Positions 50,633 through 58,662 of a stretch of 64,000 bases of DNA are shown here, piece after piece. Each line of letters opens with the position of its first letter. Positions within the stretch are counted from its first letter, which is position 1. Origin of the DNA: Terriglobia bacterium (GTDB lineage: Bacteria; Acidobacteriota; Terriglobia; Terriglobales; Acidobacteriaceae); assembly GCA_020073565.1 (NCBI GenBank), contig JAIQEY010000023.1, positions 1-64,000 on the forward strand, in the 5' to 3' direction. The notes beneath the pieces are model-generated. The model worked only from the letters and a program-made list of their open reading frames with translations, made no database searches and was not told where the DNA came from. The translations under genes and the position numbers were made by a program.

Positions 50633-52096
50633 ATGGCTAGTGAGCTTTACAACATCATCGACGCGGTCAGCCGGGAAAAAGGGATTGATCCGCAGATTGT
50701 GGTCAGCGCGGTGGAAGACGCGATTGTGGTCGCAACGCGCAAATACTACAAGACGCAGGAAAACCTCCGCGCGGTACTCGACAAAGAGAGCGGCAAGATC
50801 AACGCCTATGCGGTGAAAGCCATTGTCGAGAATCCGGAGCAGGTCGAGGACGCGAATCTCCAGGTGACGGTGGAGCAGGCGCGCAAGCTGGATCCGAACG
50901 CCGAGGCTGGCGGAGAGTTGCTGATCCCGAAGGCGACAGAAGGCATTCTTGGTCGAATTGCGGCGCAACTCGCGAAGCAAGTTATTTTCCAGAAAGTGCG
51001 CGAGGCCGAGCGCGACACCGTTTACAACGAGTACATCGGACACGTCGGCGAGATTGTGAACGCGACCGTGAAGCGGATCGAAGGGCCCGATGTGATTTTC
51101 GATATCGGCAAGGCGGAAGGGCGCATGGGCCGCAAGGAGCAGTCGCGCCTGGAATCGTTCGCGGTGGGCGAGCGGGTGCGAGTCGTGATTGTGCGGGTGG
51201 AGAAAGCAGCCAAGGGACCCGGGGTGGTGGTGTCGCGCGCGGCGCCAGAGTTGGTGCAGCACCTGTTCCAGACCGAGGTACCAGAAATTTACGACGGTAC
51301 GGTGGTGATCCGGGCGATTGCTCGCGAGGCGGGTGAGCGCACGAAGATCGCCGTGATGTCGAAGGACAAGGACGTGGATGCGGTGGGTGCGTGCGTCGGT
51401 ATGAAGGGCATGCGCGTGCAGTCGATCATCCGCGAGTTGCGCGGCGAGAAGATCGACATCATCGAATACCACGAGGACGCGGTCACCTTCGCCGAAAAAG
51501 CGCTCCAGCCGGCCAAGGTGAGCAAGGTCACGGTGGTCGATACGGCCGACAAGCATCTGGAAGTGGTGGTTGACGACACGCAGCTTTCGCTGGCCATCGG
51601 GAAGAAGGGGCAGAACGTCCGGCTGGCGGCGAAGCTGTTGGGATGGAAGATCGACATCAAGAGCGAGGAAGAGAAGCGGCAGGAAGTGGAGCAGCAGATG
51701 TCGGCGCTGGTTACACAGACGGCGACTCCGCTCGAGAATGTGGTGGGTCTGGGCGAAGGCCTGGTCGAGAAACTCAAGGCGGCGGGTGTGGGGACAGTCG
51801 AGTCGCTGGCGGATATGACGCCCGAGCAGCTTGAAGCGATCGAAGGCATTGGCCCCAAGACGGTGGAAAAAATCAGCATTGCGGTCAATAATTATTTCGC
51901 CAGCCTGGAAGGCGGAGAACCCGTGGCCGTCTCAGAAGCCGAAGTCACAGAAGAGTCTGCGGTCGAGGAAGCGCCGGCGGAAGCATCCGGCGAGACGGCC
52001 GAGTTGGCTGCCGAAGCGGAGCCTGCCGAAACAGTGCAAGCCGAGGAAGCCACCGAGTCGGCGACAGAAGAAGCCGCGGAAGACAAGCAAAGCTAA
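50633..52096 (+). CDS. nusA: Transcription termination/antitermination protein NusA
   Basis: A 487-residue protein. The N-terminal RNA polymerase-binding domain starts SELYNIIDAVSREKGID. The S1 domain (about 130-200) has GEIVNATVKRIEGPDVIF. Two KH domains follow, with CVGMKGMRVQSIIRELRGEK and LAIGKKGQNVRLAAKLLGW. A helix-hairpin-helix unit (GIGPKTVEKI) and a Glu/Ala-rich tail end it. The ATG at 50633 directly abuts a palindromic array and has no ribosome site. An upstream in-frame ATG at 50582, behind AAGGTGG, would add 17 array-encoded residues. Confidence 0.95.
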   Translation: MASELYNIIDAVSREKGIDPQIVVSAVEDAIVVATRKYYKTQENLRAVLDKESGKINAYAVKAIVENPEQVEDANLQVTVEQARKLDPNAEAGGELLIPKATEGILGRIAAQLAKQVIFQKVREAERDTVYNEYIGHVGEIVNATVKRIEGPDVIFDIGKAEGRMGRKEQSRLESFAVGERVRVVIVRVEKAAKGPGVVVSRAAPELVQHLFQTEVPEIYDGTVVIRAIAREAGERTKIAVMSKDKDVDAVGACVGMKGMRVQSIIRELRGEKIDIIEYHEDAVTFAEKALQPAKVSKVTVVDTADKHLEVVVDDTQLSLAIGKKGQNVRLAAKLLGWKIDIKSEEEKRQEVEQQMSALVTQTATPLENVVGLGEGLVEKLKAAGVGTVESLADMTPEQLEAIEGIGPKTVEKISIAVNNYFASLEGGEPVAVSEAEVTEESAVEEAPAEASGETAELAAEAEPAETVQAEEATESATEEAAEDKQS

Positions 52097-52097
52097 A

Positions 52098-52186
52098 TCT
52101 AGGCTCTAGGCTTTAGGCCTTCGATGCTGATGGCGCATTAGGCCTAGAGCCTAAAGCCCAAAGCCTAGAGCCCAAAGCCTAGAGCC
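52098..52186. repeat. Inverted heptamer arrays (GGCTCTA word), 3+7 units, between nusA and infB
   Basis: The left array is TAGGCTC, TAGGCTT, TAGGCCT (52100-52120). The right array (52138-52186) is exactly seven 7-mers: TTAGGCC, TAGAGCC, TAAAGCC, CAAAGCC, TAGAGCC, CAAAGCC, TAGAGCC. It begins within 4 nt of the nusA stop and ends 65 nt before infB. The unequal arms permit several alternative stems. Confidence 0.9.
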
Positions 52187-52251
52187 GAGACTGAGTCCGT
52201 GAGGTTAGATATGCGAACTTAGCGGGACAGACAAAGGAAACGAGAGAGCGG

Positions 52252-55149
52252 ATGAGCAAGGTTCGAATCAACGATCTGGCCAGGGAACTCGAAGTCAAGA
52301 GCAAAGCGATTCTTGACGTCCTGCCCATTGTGGGCGTGACCGAGAAGAAGACGCACTCCAGTTCACTGGAAGAGCACGAAGCGGAGCTAGTCCGCAAGCA
52401 TCTGCGAGCGCGCTCCGATGCAGCCCCGGCATCGGCGAGGACTTCACGAGCCGCTCACGGCGAAGACGAGATCAAGACCAAGATCGACCTGTCGCACATT
52501 TCCCGTCCGGGCGATGTTTTGCGTGCGATCACACAGCAAAAGGAAGCAATCGAACACCCGCCAGCAAGGCCCGTGGTCAAGCCTCAAGTTCCCCCGCCGC
52601 CTGCGGTCGAGGCGAAGGCAGAGACGCCCGCTCCACCCGCTCCGGTCAAGCCCGCGCCTCTGAAGCCAGTGGTTGAGCCGCCGCCTCCGAGGCTAGTGAC
52701 ACCCGCGTCGGTCGCCGCACAACGGCCACCCGCGGTGGTTGTGATTCCGCCAAAGCCGCCGGTCGCACCGCCACCCGCCGCCGCGCCACCTGTTGCCAGT
52801 GCAGCTCCGCCGGCGGTTGCAGTTCCGCCGCGGGCGACAATTCCAGCACCACCCGCGGTAACTCCGCCCGCTGCGCCGCTGCCCGATCAGGGCGCGCAGA
52901 TGCAAGCAGCGGCGCCCTCGAAACCAGCGACTCCGGTCGCTCCGCCTCCACGGGTCATCATGCCGCAGACGGGACCGCGTCCGGTCTACAAGGCGCCGGT
53001 TTCGGCACCGGGAGCTCCTACCCGTCCAACTCCAGGGCGGCCCGTGCCCGGGCAGCCAATTTTTCAGCGTACGCGCCCACAGGCGTCTTCGGCACCGGGA
53101 GCGCGTCCACCTCTGCGGCCTGGTGAGCGGCGTCCGATGCATCCGACGCGGCAATCACCGGCGGGAGCGCGTCCGCTGGGCGTAGGTCCGGGAGCAGGCG
53201 CGATGCCTCCGCCAGGACCAACGCGTCCGGGAAGCCGCCCAGGCGCTCCAGCCCGCCGTCCGGGACAGCGTTACGTTCCTCGGGGTGTGAAGGAAGGCCC
53301 GATGAAGGGCTATACTCCCCCTCCCCGGGTCACGATTTCCAATGAACCGCTGCCGATCACGCGGAATATCACCATCACCGAAGGAATTTCGGTCAAAGAT
53401 CTGGCGGAGAAGCTGGGCCTTCGCGCCAAGGATCTGATTGCGCGGCTGCTGCTGCGCGGCGTGTTCGCGACCATCAACCAAACGCTCGACGCGGAACTTG
53501 CCACTGAGATGGCGCGTTTCTTCGGCGCCGACACCGAGGTCATCACATTCGAAGAGCAGGCCGCGAAGGAGATCACTGAGGCCACCGAGAGCAGCGAGGA
53601 AGGTGCGGAGGCCGGCACGCGGCCTCCGGTGGTCACGATCATGGGCCATGTCGATCATGGGAAGACGACTCTGCTGGACTCCATCCGCTCCACCGATGTC
53701 GCTGGCGGCGAGGCAGGCGGAATTACGCAGCACATCGGCGCCTATAAAGTCCGCATTTCGGATACCGCGTCTCCTGCGTATGGACGCGAGATCGTATTCC
53801 TGGATACGCCGGGTCACGAAGCGTTCACGCGCATGCGCGCCCGCGGCGCGAAAGCGACCGACATTGTTGTGCTGGTGGTCGCTGCGGATGACGGCGTGAT
53901 GCCGCAGACGATTGAGGCGATTGATCACGCGCACGCTGCGGAAGTGCCGATCATCGTGGCCGTCAACAAAATCGACAAGCCCGAAGCGATGCCGGATCGG
54001 GTCAAGAAGCAACTGGCGGATCGCGGGCTGATGCCGGAAGACTGGGGCGGCACGACCGTGTTCGTCGATGTCTCGGCAAAAAAGAAAACCAATCTGAACC
54101 TGCTGATGGAAATGATCTGCCTGACGGCCGATCTTCAGGAATTGAAGGCTGTGCCCACACGCGCGGCCAGTGGCGTGGTTCTGGAAGCAAAGCTCGATCG
54201 CGGGCGTGGCCCGGTCGGCACGATCCTGGTACAAAACGGTACGCTGCACACGGGCGACAATTTTGTTGTGGGCAATGTGTACGGCAAGGTGCGCGCTATG
54301 TTCGACGATCGCGGGCAGCAGTTGCACGAAGCACCGCCTTCGACGCCGGTTGAAATCCTGGGACTCGAAGGACTGCCGCAGGCGGGCGACCAGTTTGTGG
54401 TGGTGACGGACCGCGAAAAAGCACGCGACATTTCGGAATACCGCGAGCAGAAGGCGCGTGAAGCCGCGCTGGCCAAGAGCTCCCGCGTTTCACTGGAAGG
54501 CCTGGCGGAGCAGCTGAAGACCGCGGGTATCAAGGAATTGAACGTCATCCTCAAGGCGGACGTGCAGGGCTCCGTCGAAGTGCTGGGCGACCTGCTGGCC
54601 AAGCTTTCCAACGACAAGGTGCGGCTGAAGCTGCTGCGGTCGGGGATCGGCGCGATTACCGAAACCGACGTGCTGCTGGCCTCGGCATCGAATGCCATCA
54701 TCATCGGCTTCAACGTGCGCCCCGAGCGCAAGGCGCAGGAACTGGCCGAGCAGGACAAGGTCGACATCCGCCTGCACTCGATCATTTACGAACTGCAGGA
54801 CGAGATCAAACGCGCCATGAGCGGCCTGCTCGAACCGACCATCAAGGAAACCTACCAGGGCCGCGCCGAGGTGCTCGAAACCTTCCGCATTCCCAAGGTT
54901 GGGACGGTGGCCGGATGCCGCGTCACCGACGGCCACATCAAACGCGATGCCGAAGTGCGGCTGCTGCGCGACAACGTGGTTGTGTTCAAAGGGAAGATCG
55001 CGTCGCTGCGCCGCTTCAAGGACGATGCCGCGGAAGTTCGGAATGGGATGGAGTGCGGCATCTCGATCGCGAACTACGGCGATATCAAGATTGGCGACGT
55101 GATTGAAGCGTTCGTCACCGAGAAGATCGCCGCGGAAGTGATGGCATAA
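52252..55149 (+). CDS. infB: Translation initiation factor IF-2
   Basis: A 965-residue GTPase that positions fMet-tRNA on the 30S subunit. The first IF2_N helix bundle starts [20 protein letters not shown] very long Pro/Ala-rich linker (about 80-350) follows, then a second IF2_N segment ([20 protein letters not shown]). The GTPase domain has GHVDHGKT (465-472), DTPGHE (518-523) and NKID (572-575). Domains II-IV end in [14 protein letters not shown]. The linker is larger than in most phyla. GAGAGAG lies before the ATG. Confidence 0.96.
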   Translation: MSKVRINDLARELEVKSKAILDVLPIVGVTEKKTHSSSLEEHEAELVRKHLRARSDAAPASARTSRAAHGEDEIKTKIDLSHISRPGDVLRAITQQKEAIEHPPARPVVKPQVPPPPAVEAKAETPAPPAPVKPAPLKPVVEPPPPRLVTPASVAAQRPPAVVVIPPKPPVAPPPAAAPPVASAAPPAVAVPPRATIPAPPAVTPPAAPLPDQGAQMQAAAPSKPATPVAPPPRVIMPQTGPRPVYKAPVSAPGAPTRPTPGRPVPGQPIFQRTRPQASSAPGARPPLRPGERRPMHPTRQSPAGARPLGVGPGAGAMPPPGPTRPGSRPGAPARRPGQRYVPRGVKEGPMKGYTPPPRVTISNEPLPITRNITITEGISVKDLAEKLGLRAKDLIARLLLRGVFATINQTLDAELATEMARFFGADTEVITFEEQAAKEITEATESSEEGAEAGTRPPVVTIMGHVDHGKTTLLDSIRSTDVAGGEAGGITQHIGAYKVRISDTASPAYGREIVFLDTPGHEAFTRMRARGAKATDIVVLVVAADDGVMPQTIEAIDHAHAAEVPIIVAVNKIDKPEAMPDRVKKQLADRGLMPEDWGGTTVFVDVSAKKKTNLNLLMEMICLTADLQELKAVPTRAASGVVLEAKLDRGRGPVGTILVQNGTLHTGDNFVVGNVYGKVRAMFDDRGQQLHEAPPSTPVEILGLEGLPQAGDQFVVVTDREKARDISEYREQKAREAALAKSSRVSLEGLAEQLKTAGIKELNVILKADVQGSVEVLGDLLAKLSNDKVRLKLLRSGIGAITETDVLLASASNAIIIGFNVRPERKAQELAEQDKVDIRLHSIIYELQDEIKRAMSGLLEPTIKETYQGRAEVLETFRIPKVGTVAGCRVTDGHIKRDAEVRLLRDNVVVFKGKIASLRRFKDDAAEVRNGMECGISIANYGDIKIGDVIEAFVTEKIAAEVMA

Positions 55150-55178
55150 AACAAAACGCCGGGTGAAGGCACCCGGCG
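55150..55178 (-). terminator. Intrinsic terminator between convergent infB and the repeat lipoprotein gene
   Basis: CGCCGGGTG (55157-55165), loop AAGG, CACCCGGCG (55170-55178). Read on the minus strand it is followed by TTTTGTTTT, so it is best placed to end the minus-strand lipoprotein transcript. The 9-bp stem could also act weakly on infB. Confidence 0.8.
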
Positions 55179-55203
55179 CTCCATCTTCACTGACCACTTG
55201 GTC

Positions 55204-56724
55204 CTACGGCCCCGTTTGTACCGTGAACGCGCCGCCGATATCCACTCCTGTGTCTGCCTGCAGCATATAACCAGAGTTGTTCGAAACCAGGTAGAGAATC
55301 AAGCCGCTTGAAAGGCCGTTTACGTTAGCCGTGGCTCGACCGCTGGCATCGATGGCGTAGGTTCCAGAGAAACCGTTGTTGAGGGTTGAGGAACCCAGCG
55401 GCGGCGAGGACGGGAGAAATCCGCTGGCAACATAGTTGGTGGTGACCGACCCGGAACCATTCGGAATCCAAGTACCGACGCGATCCCGGTAGGGGAGTTG
55501 TTGGTTGGCGTCGAATCCATCCATGACAAATGCGTACTGTCCATTCATACTGCTGTCGGAGAACCCCGACCCTGTCTGCTTGTCGAGCGTTCCATCCTCC
55601 ACGTTCACGGGATCGTTAACCAGGAAATAGGCTCGCGAGGAACTAACCAGCCACATGACTTTCTCATTCGTGATTCCCGAGGAAAGGTTCAACGTCACCA
55701 CCGCCCGCCCGGCGGAATCTACGGAGTAGGCGCTTCCTGAGTTCAGAGAAATGTTCGTGACCGGGTTCCCATCCTGCACGGTGTCAAAGGTTCCAGTAGT
55801 GATATTTCCCGCGCCGTCAGCAGCGAACATCCCGACCGAGTGAACGCCATCGACGTTGGTGCTTTCGCCCGAACTGCCGAAAACATACGTGCCGTTGAGA
55901 GAGGCCGCGGAGAAACCGCTTCCAGTCTGCGCTTCCGCCTGTCCAATGGCGAGGGACGCAGTAGCCGTGGTGTTGAGGAAACGGAGTTTCCCCGCACTCA
56001 CGACATAATAGTCATAGGTGGACGTTCCCGTGCTATCCGTGATGGTCATGGTGCCGCGGCCGCTTGTGGTGTTTGGAGCGGTTGCTGAACCGGTGATGTT
56101 GACGCCCGTAGAAAGTGCTCCTCCGATCAGGACGTCTTCGGTTCCGGTAATCTGTCCGGCGTTAAAAGTCAGGATTCCGACCTTGGAGCTTCCTTGCACC
56201 AAGTCGTGAGTCTGGGATACGAAGGTGCCTGAGGGCACGCTTGCAAAAGAAGCGGCATTTTGCATCTCGCCGGAGCCGCCGCTGGTAGCGAATCCATCGT
56301 CCTCTTCCATGTAGAAATGGCTGTCGTCGCTGAGCGTGATGCGGAACTGGGTAAACAAGCCGTTCGAAAAATTGAACTGCACGTCACCAGTGCCGTCCTT
56401 ATTGATTCGGTAAACGCCTGTAATGTTGTCCGAGAATGATTGGAAGTCCTGGACGAAATCGTCGGTGACAGCCGTCAGATTGCCGTTTCCGTCAGCCGTG
56501 AACACACCGGCCTCGACAAAGTAGAACGAATTTATATTGTCCGGAGTGCCAATCCCTCGCAGGGTGAACGCGTACTGCCCTTTGAGGCTGGCATCACTGA
56601 AATTGCCATTGATGGGCACGATGTGTACGCTGTCGCCACAGCCAACGGCTGTAAGGAGGACTGCTATCGCCACCAGTGTCATGGCCAGGCGCGGGGCACA
56701 CTGCTTCCAAGCGAGGGGGTTCAT
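55204..56724 (-). CDS. Lipoprotein with about four repeated beta-rich modules
   Basis: A 506-residue protein. AGGAG lies 8 nt before the ATG at 56724. A lipobox-like LLTAVGC (Cys near 29) marks a lipoprotein. About four modules of 100-130 residues repeat the pattern S-x-S-L-x-G-x-Y-A-F, then a F-x-A-D-G-x-G-N-x-T turn and a late Y-x-V-S-x-x-R/K strand: SDASLKGQYAF, FSAASLNGTYVF and FSDSSMNGQYAF mark three starts. Such proteins are common and often expanded in Acidobacteria (from memory). A surface or adhesion role is a guess. Confidence 0.75.
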   Translation of the reverse strand: MNPLAWKQCAPRLAMTLVAIAVLLTAVGCGDSVHIVPINGNFSDASLKGQYAFTLRGIGTPDNINSFYFVEAGVFTADGNGNLTAVTDDFVQDFQSFSDNITGVYRINKDGTGDVQFNFSNGLFTQFRITLSDDSHFYMEEDDGFATSGGSGEMQNAASFASVPSGTFVSQTHDLVQGSSKVGILTFNAGQITGTEDVLIGGALSTGVNITGSATAPNTTSGRGTMTITDSTGTSTYDYYVVSAGKLRFLNTTATASLAIGQAEAQTGSGFSAASLNGTYVFGSSGESTNVDGVHSVGMFAADGAGNITTGTFDTVQDGNPVTNISLNSGSAYSVDSAGRAVVTLNLSSGITNEKVMWLVSSSRAYFLVNDPVNVEDGTLDKQTGSGFSDSSMNGQYAFVMDGFDANQQLPYRDRVGTWIPNGSGSVTTNYVASGFLPSSPPLGSSTLNNGFSGTYAIDASGRATANVNGLSSGLILYLVSNNSGYMLQADTGVDIGGAFTVQTGP

Positions 56725-56808
56725 GGGACACACTCCTGTCATTTCCTATGATGCTCTAACCCTGATTCTAGAGGAAAGTTCCACAAGAAACTTAGTGGAG
56801 GGTGCAGT

Positions 56809-57444
56809 CTAGGTTTCGGTTACTTCGGCGGGGCGCGCCTGTGCCGGAACGGAATTCTTGTGCACGCCCGCTACCCACATAACAACGCGATACAGCAGTA
56901 ACAGGCTGAGCGCGAACGCGTATTCCAGAGGTTTCCGCAGATCCGCTTTCACCAGCCAGATGTAGTGGATCACACCGAGGATCCCGGTCAGATAGATCAG
57001 ACGATGGAGGCGCTGCCAGTTCTTGCCTCCGAGTCTGCGGACCCATCCGGCGGTCGAGGTCAGAGCGAGTGGAATCAGCAGGACGAAGGCGGAGAACCCC
57101 ACGGTGATGAAAGGGCGCTTGGCGATGTCTTTGATCATTTCATGCAGGCCAAAGAACTTGTCGAGCCAGATGTAGGTTGTGAAGTGCAACACGCCGTAGA
57201 AAAATGCGAACAAGCCGATCATGCGGCGGACGCCGATCAGCCAGTACTGGCGGGTGATACGGCGCAGTGGCGTGATCGAAAGGGTCACGAGAACCAGGAT
57301 CAGGGTCCAGTCGCCGGTCGAGTGCGTGATGACCTCGATGGGATTGGCGCCGAGGCCGTCATGCAGGGCTTTCCAGCCGAGGCGGCCGAGGGGAACGAGA
57401 CATCCGAGGAAGATGAAAATTTTCGTTAATCGTAAACGGTTCAT
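56809..57444 (-). CDS. msrQ: MsrQ, heme-binding membrane subunit of the MsrPQ system
   Basis: A 211-residue protein with six hydrophobic helices of the ferric-reductase-like family. Heme-ligand His residues appear in GVLHFTTYIWLDKF, WQRLHRLIYLTGILGVIHY and ITHSTGDWTL. It passes electrons from the quinone pool or flavin to MsrP, which repairs oxidised methionine in periplasmic proteins. The start at 57444 (MNRLRLTK) avoids the 25-residue extension encoded by the repeat array upstream. msrP is immediately upstream. Confidence 0.9.
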   Translation of the reverse strand: MNRLRLTKIFIFLGCLVPLGRLGWKALHDGLGANPIEVITHSTGDWTLILVLVTLSITPLRRITRQYWLIGVRRMIGLFAFFYGVLHFTTYIWLDKFFGLHEMIKDIAKRPFITVGFSAFVLLIPLALTSTAGWVRRLGGKNWQRLHRLIYLTGILGVIHYIWLVKADLRKPLEYAFALSLLLLYRVVMWVAGVHKNSVPAQARPAEVTET

Positions 57445-57454
57445 GAGATTCCGA

Positions 57455-57533
57455 CTGCAGAGGTCAGATTGCAGAAGTGAAAGCGCGCGCTCTTGCAGCC
57501 ACGGGTTCCACCTCTGCAATCTGACCTCTGCAA
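57455..57533. repeat. Inverted pair of heptamer arrays (TTGCAGA/GGTCAGA words), 3+3 units, between msrP and msrQ
   Basis: The right array (57513-57533) is TCTGCAA, TCTGACC, TCTGCAA. The left array (57455-57475) is CTGCAGA, GGTCAGA, TTGCAGA. Each is 21 nt and they are complementary except at the ends, around a 37-nt centre. In the direction of transcription it starts 5 nt after the msrP stop and ends 10 nt before the msrQ ATG. Confidence 0.85.
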
Positions 57534-57538
57534 TGCCT

Positions 57539-58498
57539 TCAAAAGTTTTTCTTCAGGTCCATGCCCGAGTACAGGCTGGCCACCTGGTCGTAGCCGTTGA
57601 ACATCAGCGTCGGCCGCTTCAGGAATTCGCCGAGGCGGCGCTCCTTAGCCTGGCTCCAGCGAGGATGATCCACATTCGGATTCACGTTGGAATAGAAGCC
57701 GTATTCGCGGGGCGAGTTTTCCTGCCAGCTGTTCAGCGGCTGGTCCCCTGTGAAGCGGATGCGCACAATGGACTTCGCGCTCTTGAAGCCATATTTCCAC
57801 GGAATCACGACGCGTAGCGGCGCGCCATTCTGATTGGGCAGGACCTCTCCGTAGAGGCCGAAACAGAGCAGGGCCAGCGGATGCATCGCTTCGTCCACGC
57901 GCAGGCCTTCCACGTAGGGCCACCGCAGCACGCCAAAGCGCTGTCCGGGCATTTGCTTGGGATCGTGGAGGGTGGTGAATTCGACGTACTTCGCTTTGCC
58001 TAGCGGCTCAGCGCGTTTTATCAATTCGCTCAGGGAGAAACCGATCCACGGCACCACGATTGACCAGCCCTCGACGCAGCGGTGGCGGTAGATGCGTTCT
58101 TCGGGAGCAGCCATTTTTATGATCGTGTCAACGTCGAGCACCTGTTTTTTCTTGACGTCGCCGTCGATGGTCACTTTCCAGGGGCTCGTCTTGAAATCCT
58201 TGGCCAGGCCGGCGGGTTCGTACTTGTCGGTGGAGAACTCGTAGAAGTTGTTGTAGTTGGTGACGTCTTTATACGGGGTTTCTTTCTCGGTGGTGCTGAA
58301 CGGACTTTTCTGGATGCCGTCAATTTTGGCGTTGGCGCTTGCAACCACTGAAGGAGTGGCAATTCTCCGGAAGGCAGCACCTGTCGCCACGGCTGCGCCC
58401 GCCAGGGCCGCCCCGGCCAGAAATTTGCGGCGGTTCAGATAAAGATCCTTCGACGTGATCTCGGAAGACGGAATCTCAGGCTGCTTCTTGATTAACAT
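57539..58498 (-). CDS. msrP: MsrP, molybdopterin-dependent methionine sulfoxide reductase
   Basis: A 319-residue protein with a Tat signal ([17 protein letters not shown]) and a SUOX-fold molybdopterin domain. The molybdenum-ligating Cys is in [18 protein letters not shown]. Phrases such as [20 protein letters not shown] (20 residues) are diagnostic. It reduces methionine sulfoxide in periplasmic proteins and needs molybdopterin, consistent with moaA at 46 kb. It is upstream of msrQ in one transcription unit. Confidence 0.94.
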   Translation of the reverse strand: MLIKKQPEIPSSEITSKDLYLNRRKFLAGAALAGAAVATGAAFRRIATPSVVASANAKIDGIQKSPFSTTEKETPYKDVTNYNNFYEFSTDKYEPAGLAKDFKTSPWKVTIDGDVKKKQVLDVDTIIKMAAPEERIYRHRCVEGWSIVVPWIGFSLSELIKRAEPLGKAKYVEFTTLHDPKQMPGQRFGVLRWPYVEGLRVDEAMHPLALLCFGLYGEVLPNQNGAPLRVVIPWKYGFKSAKSIVRIRFTGDQPLNSWQENSPREYGFYSNVNPNVDHPRWSQAKERRLGEFLKRPTLMFNGYDQVASLYSGMDLKKNF

Positions 58499-58662
58499 TC
58501 CTCACCCTGCAGGTAGACGCGGGCAGGCGGGAGTGAAAGTCCTGCGGGCGCGCAAACCAATACCTGTAATATAGGACGCTGGGAAACGGGAAAAGTTGCA
58601 GGTTACTCTGAAAGGGTTGGATCAGGATTCCGGGAGCATGCATGGATGAGGAGGCGGAGGAC

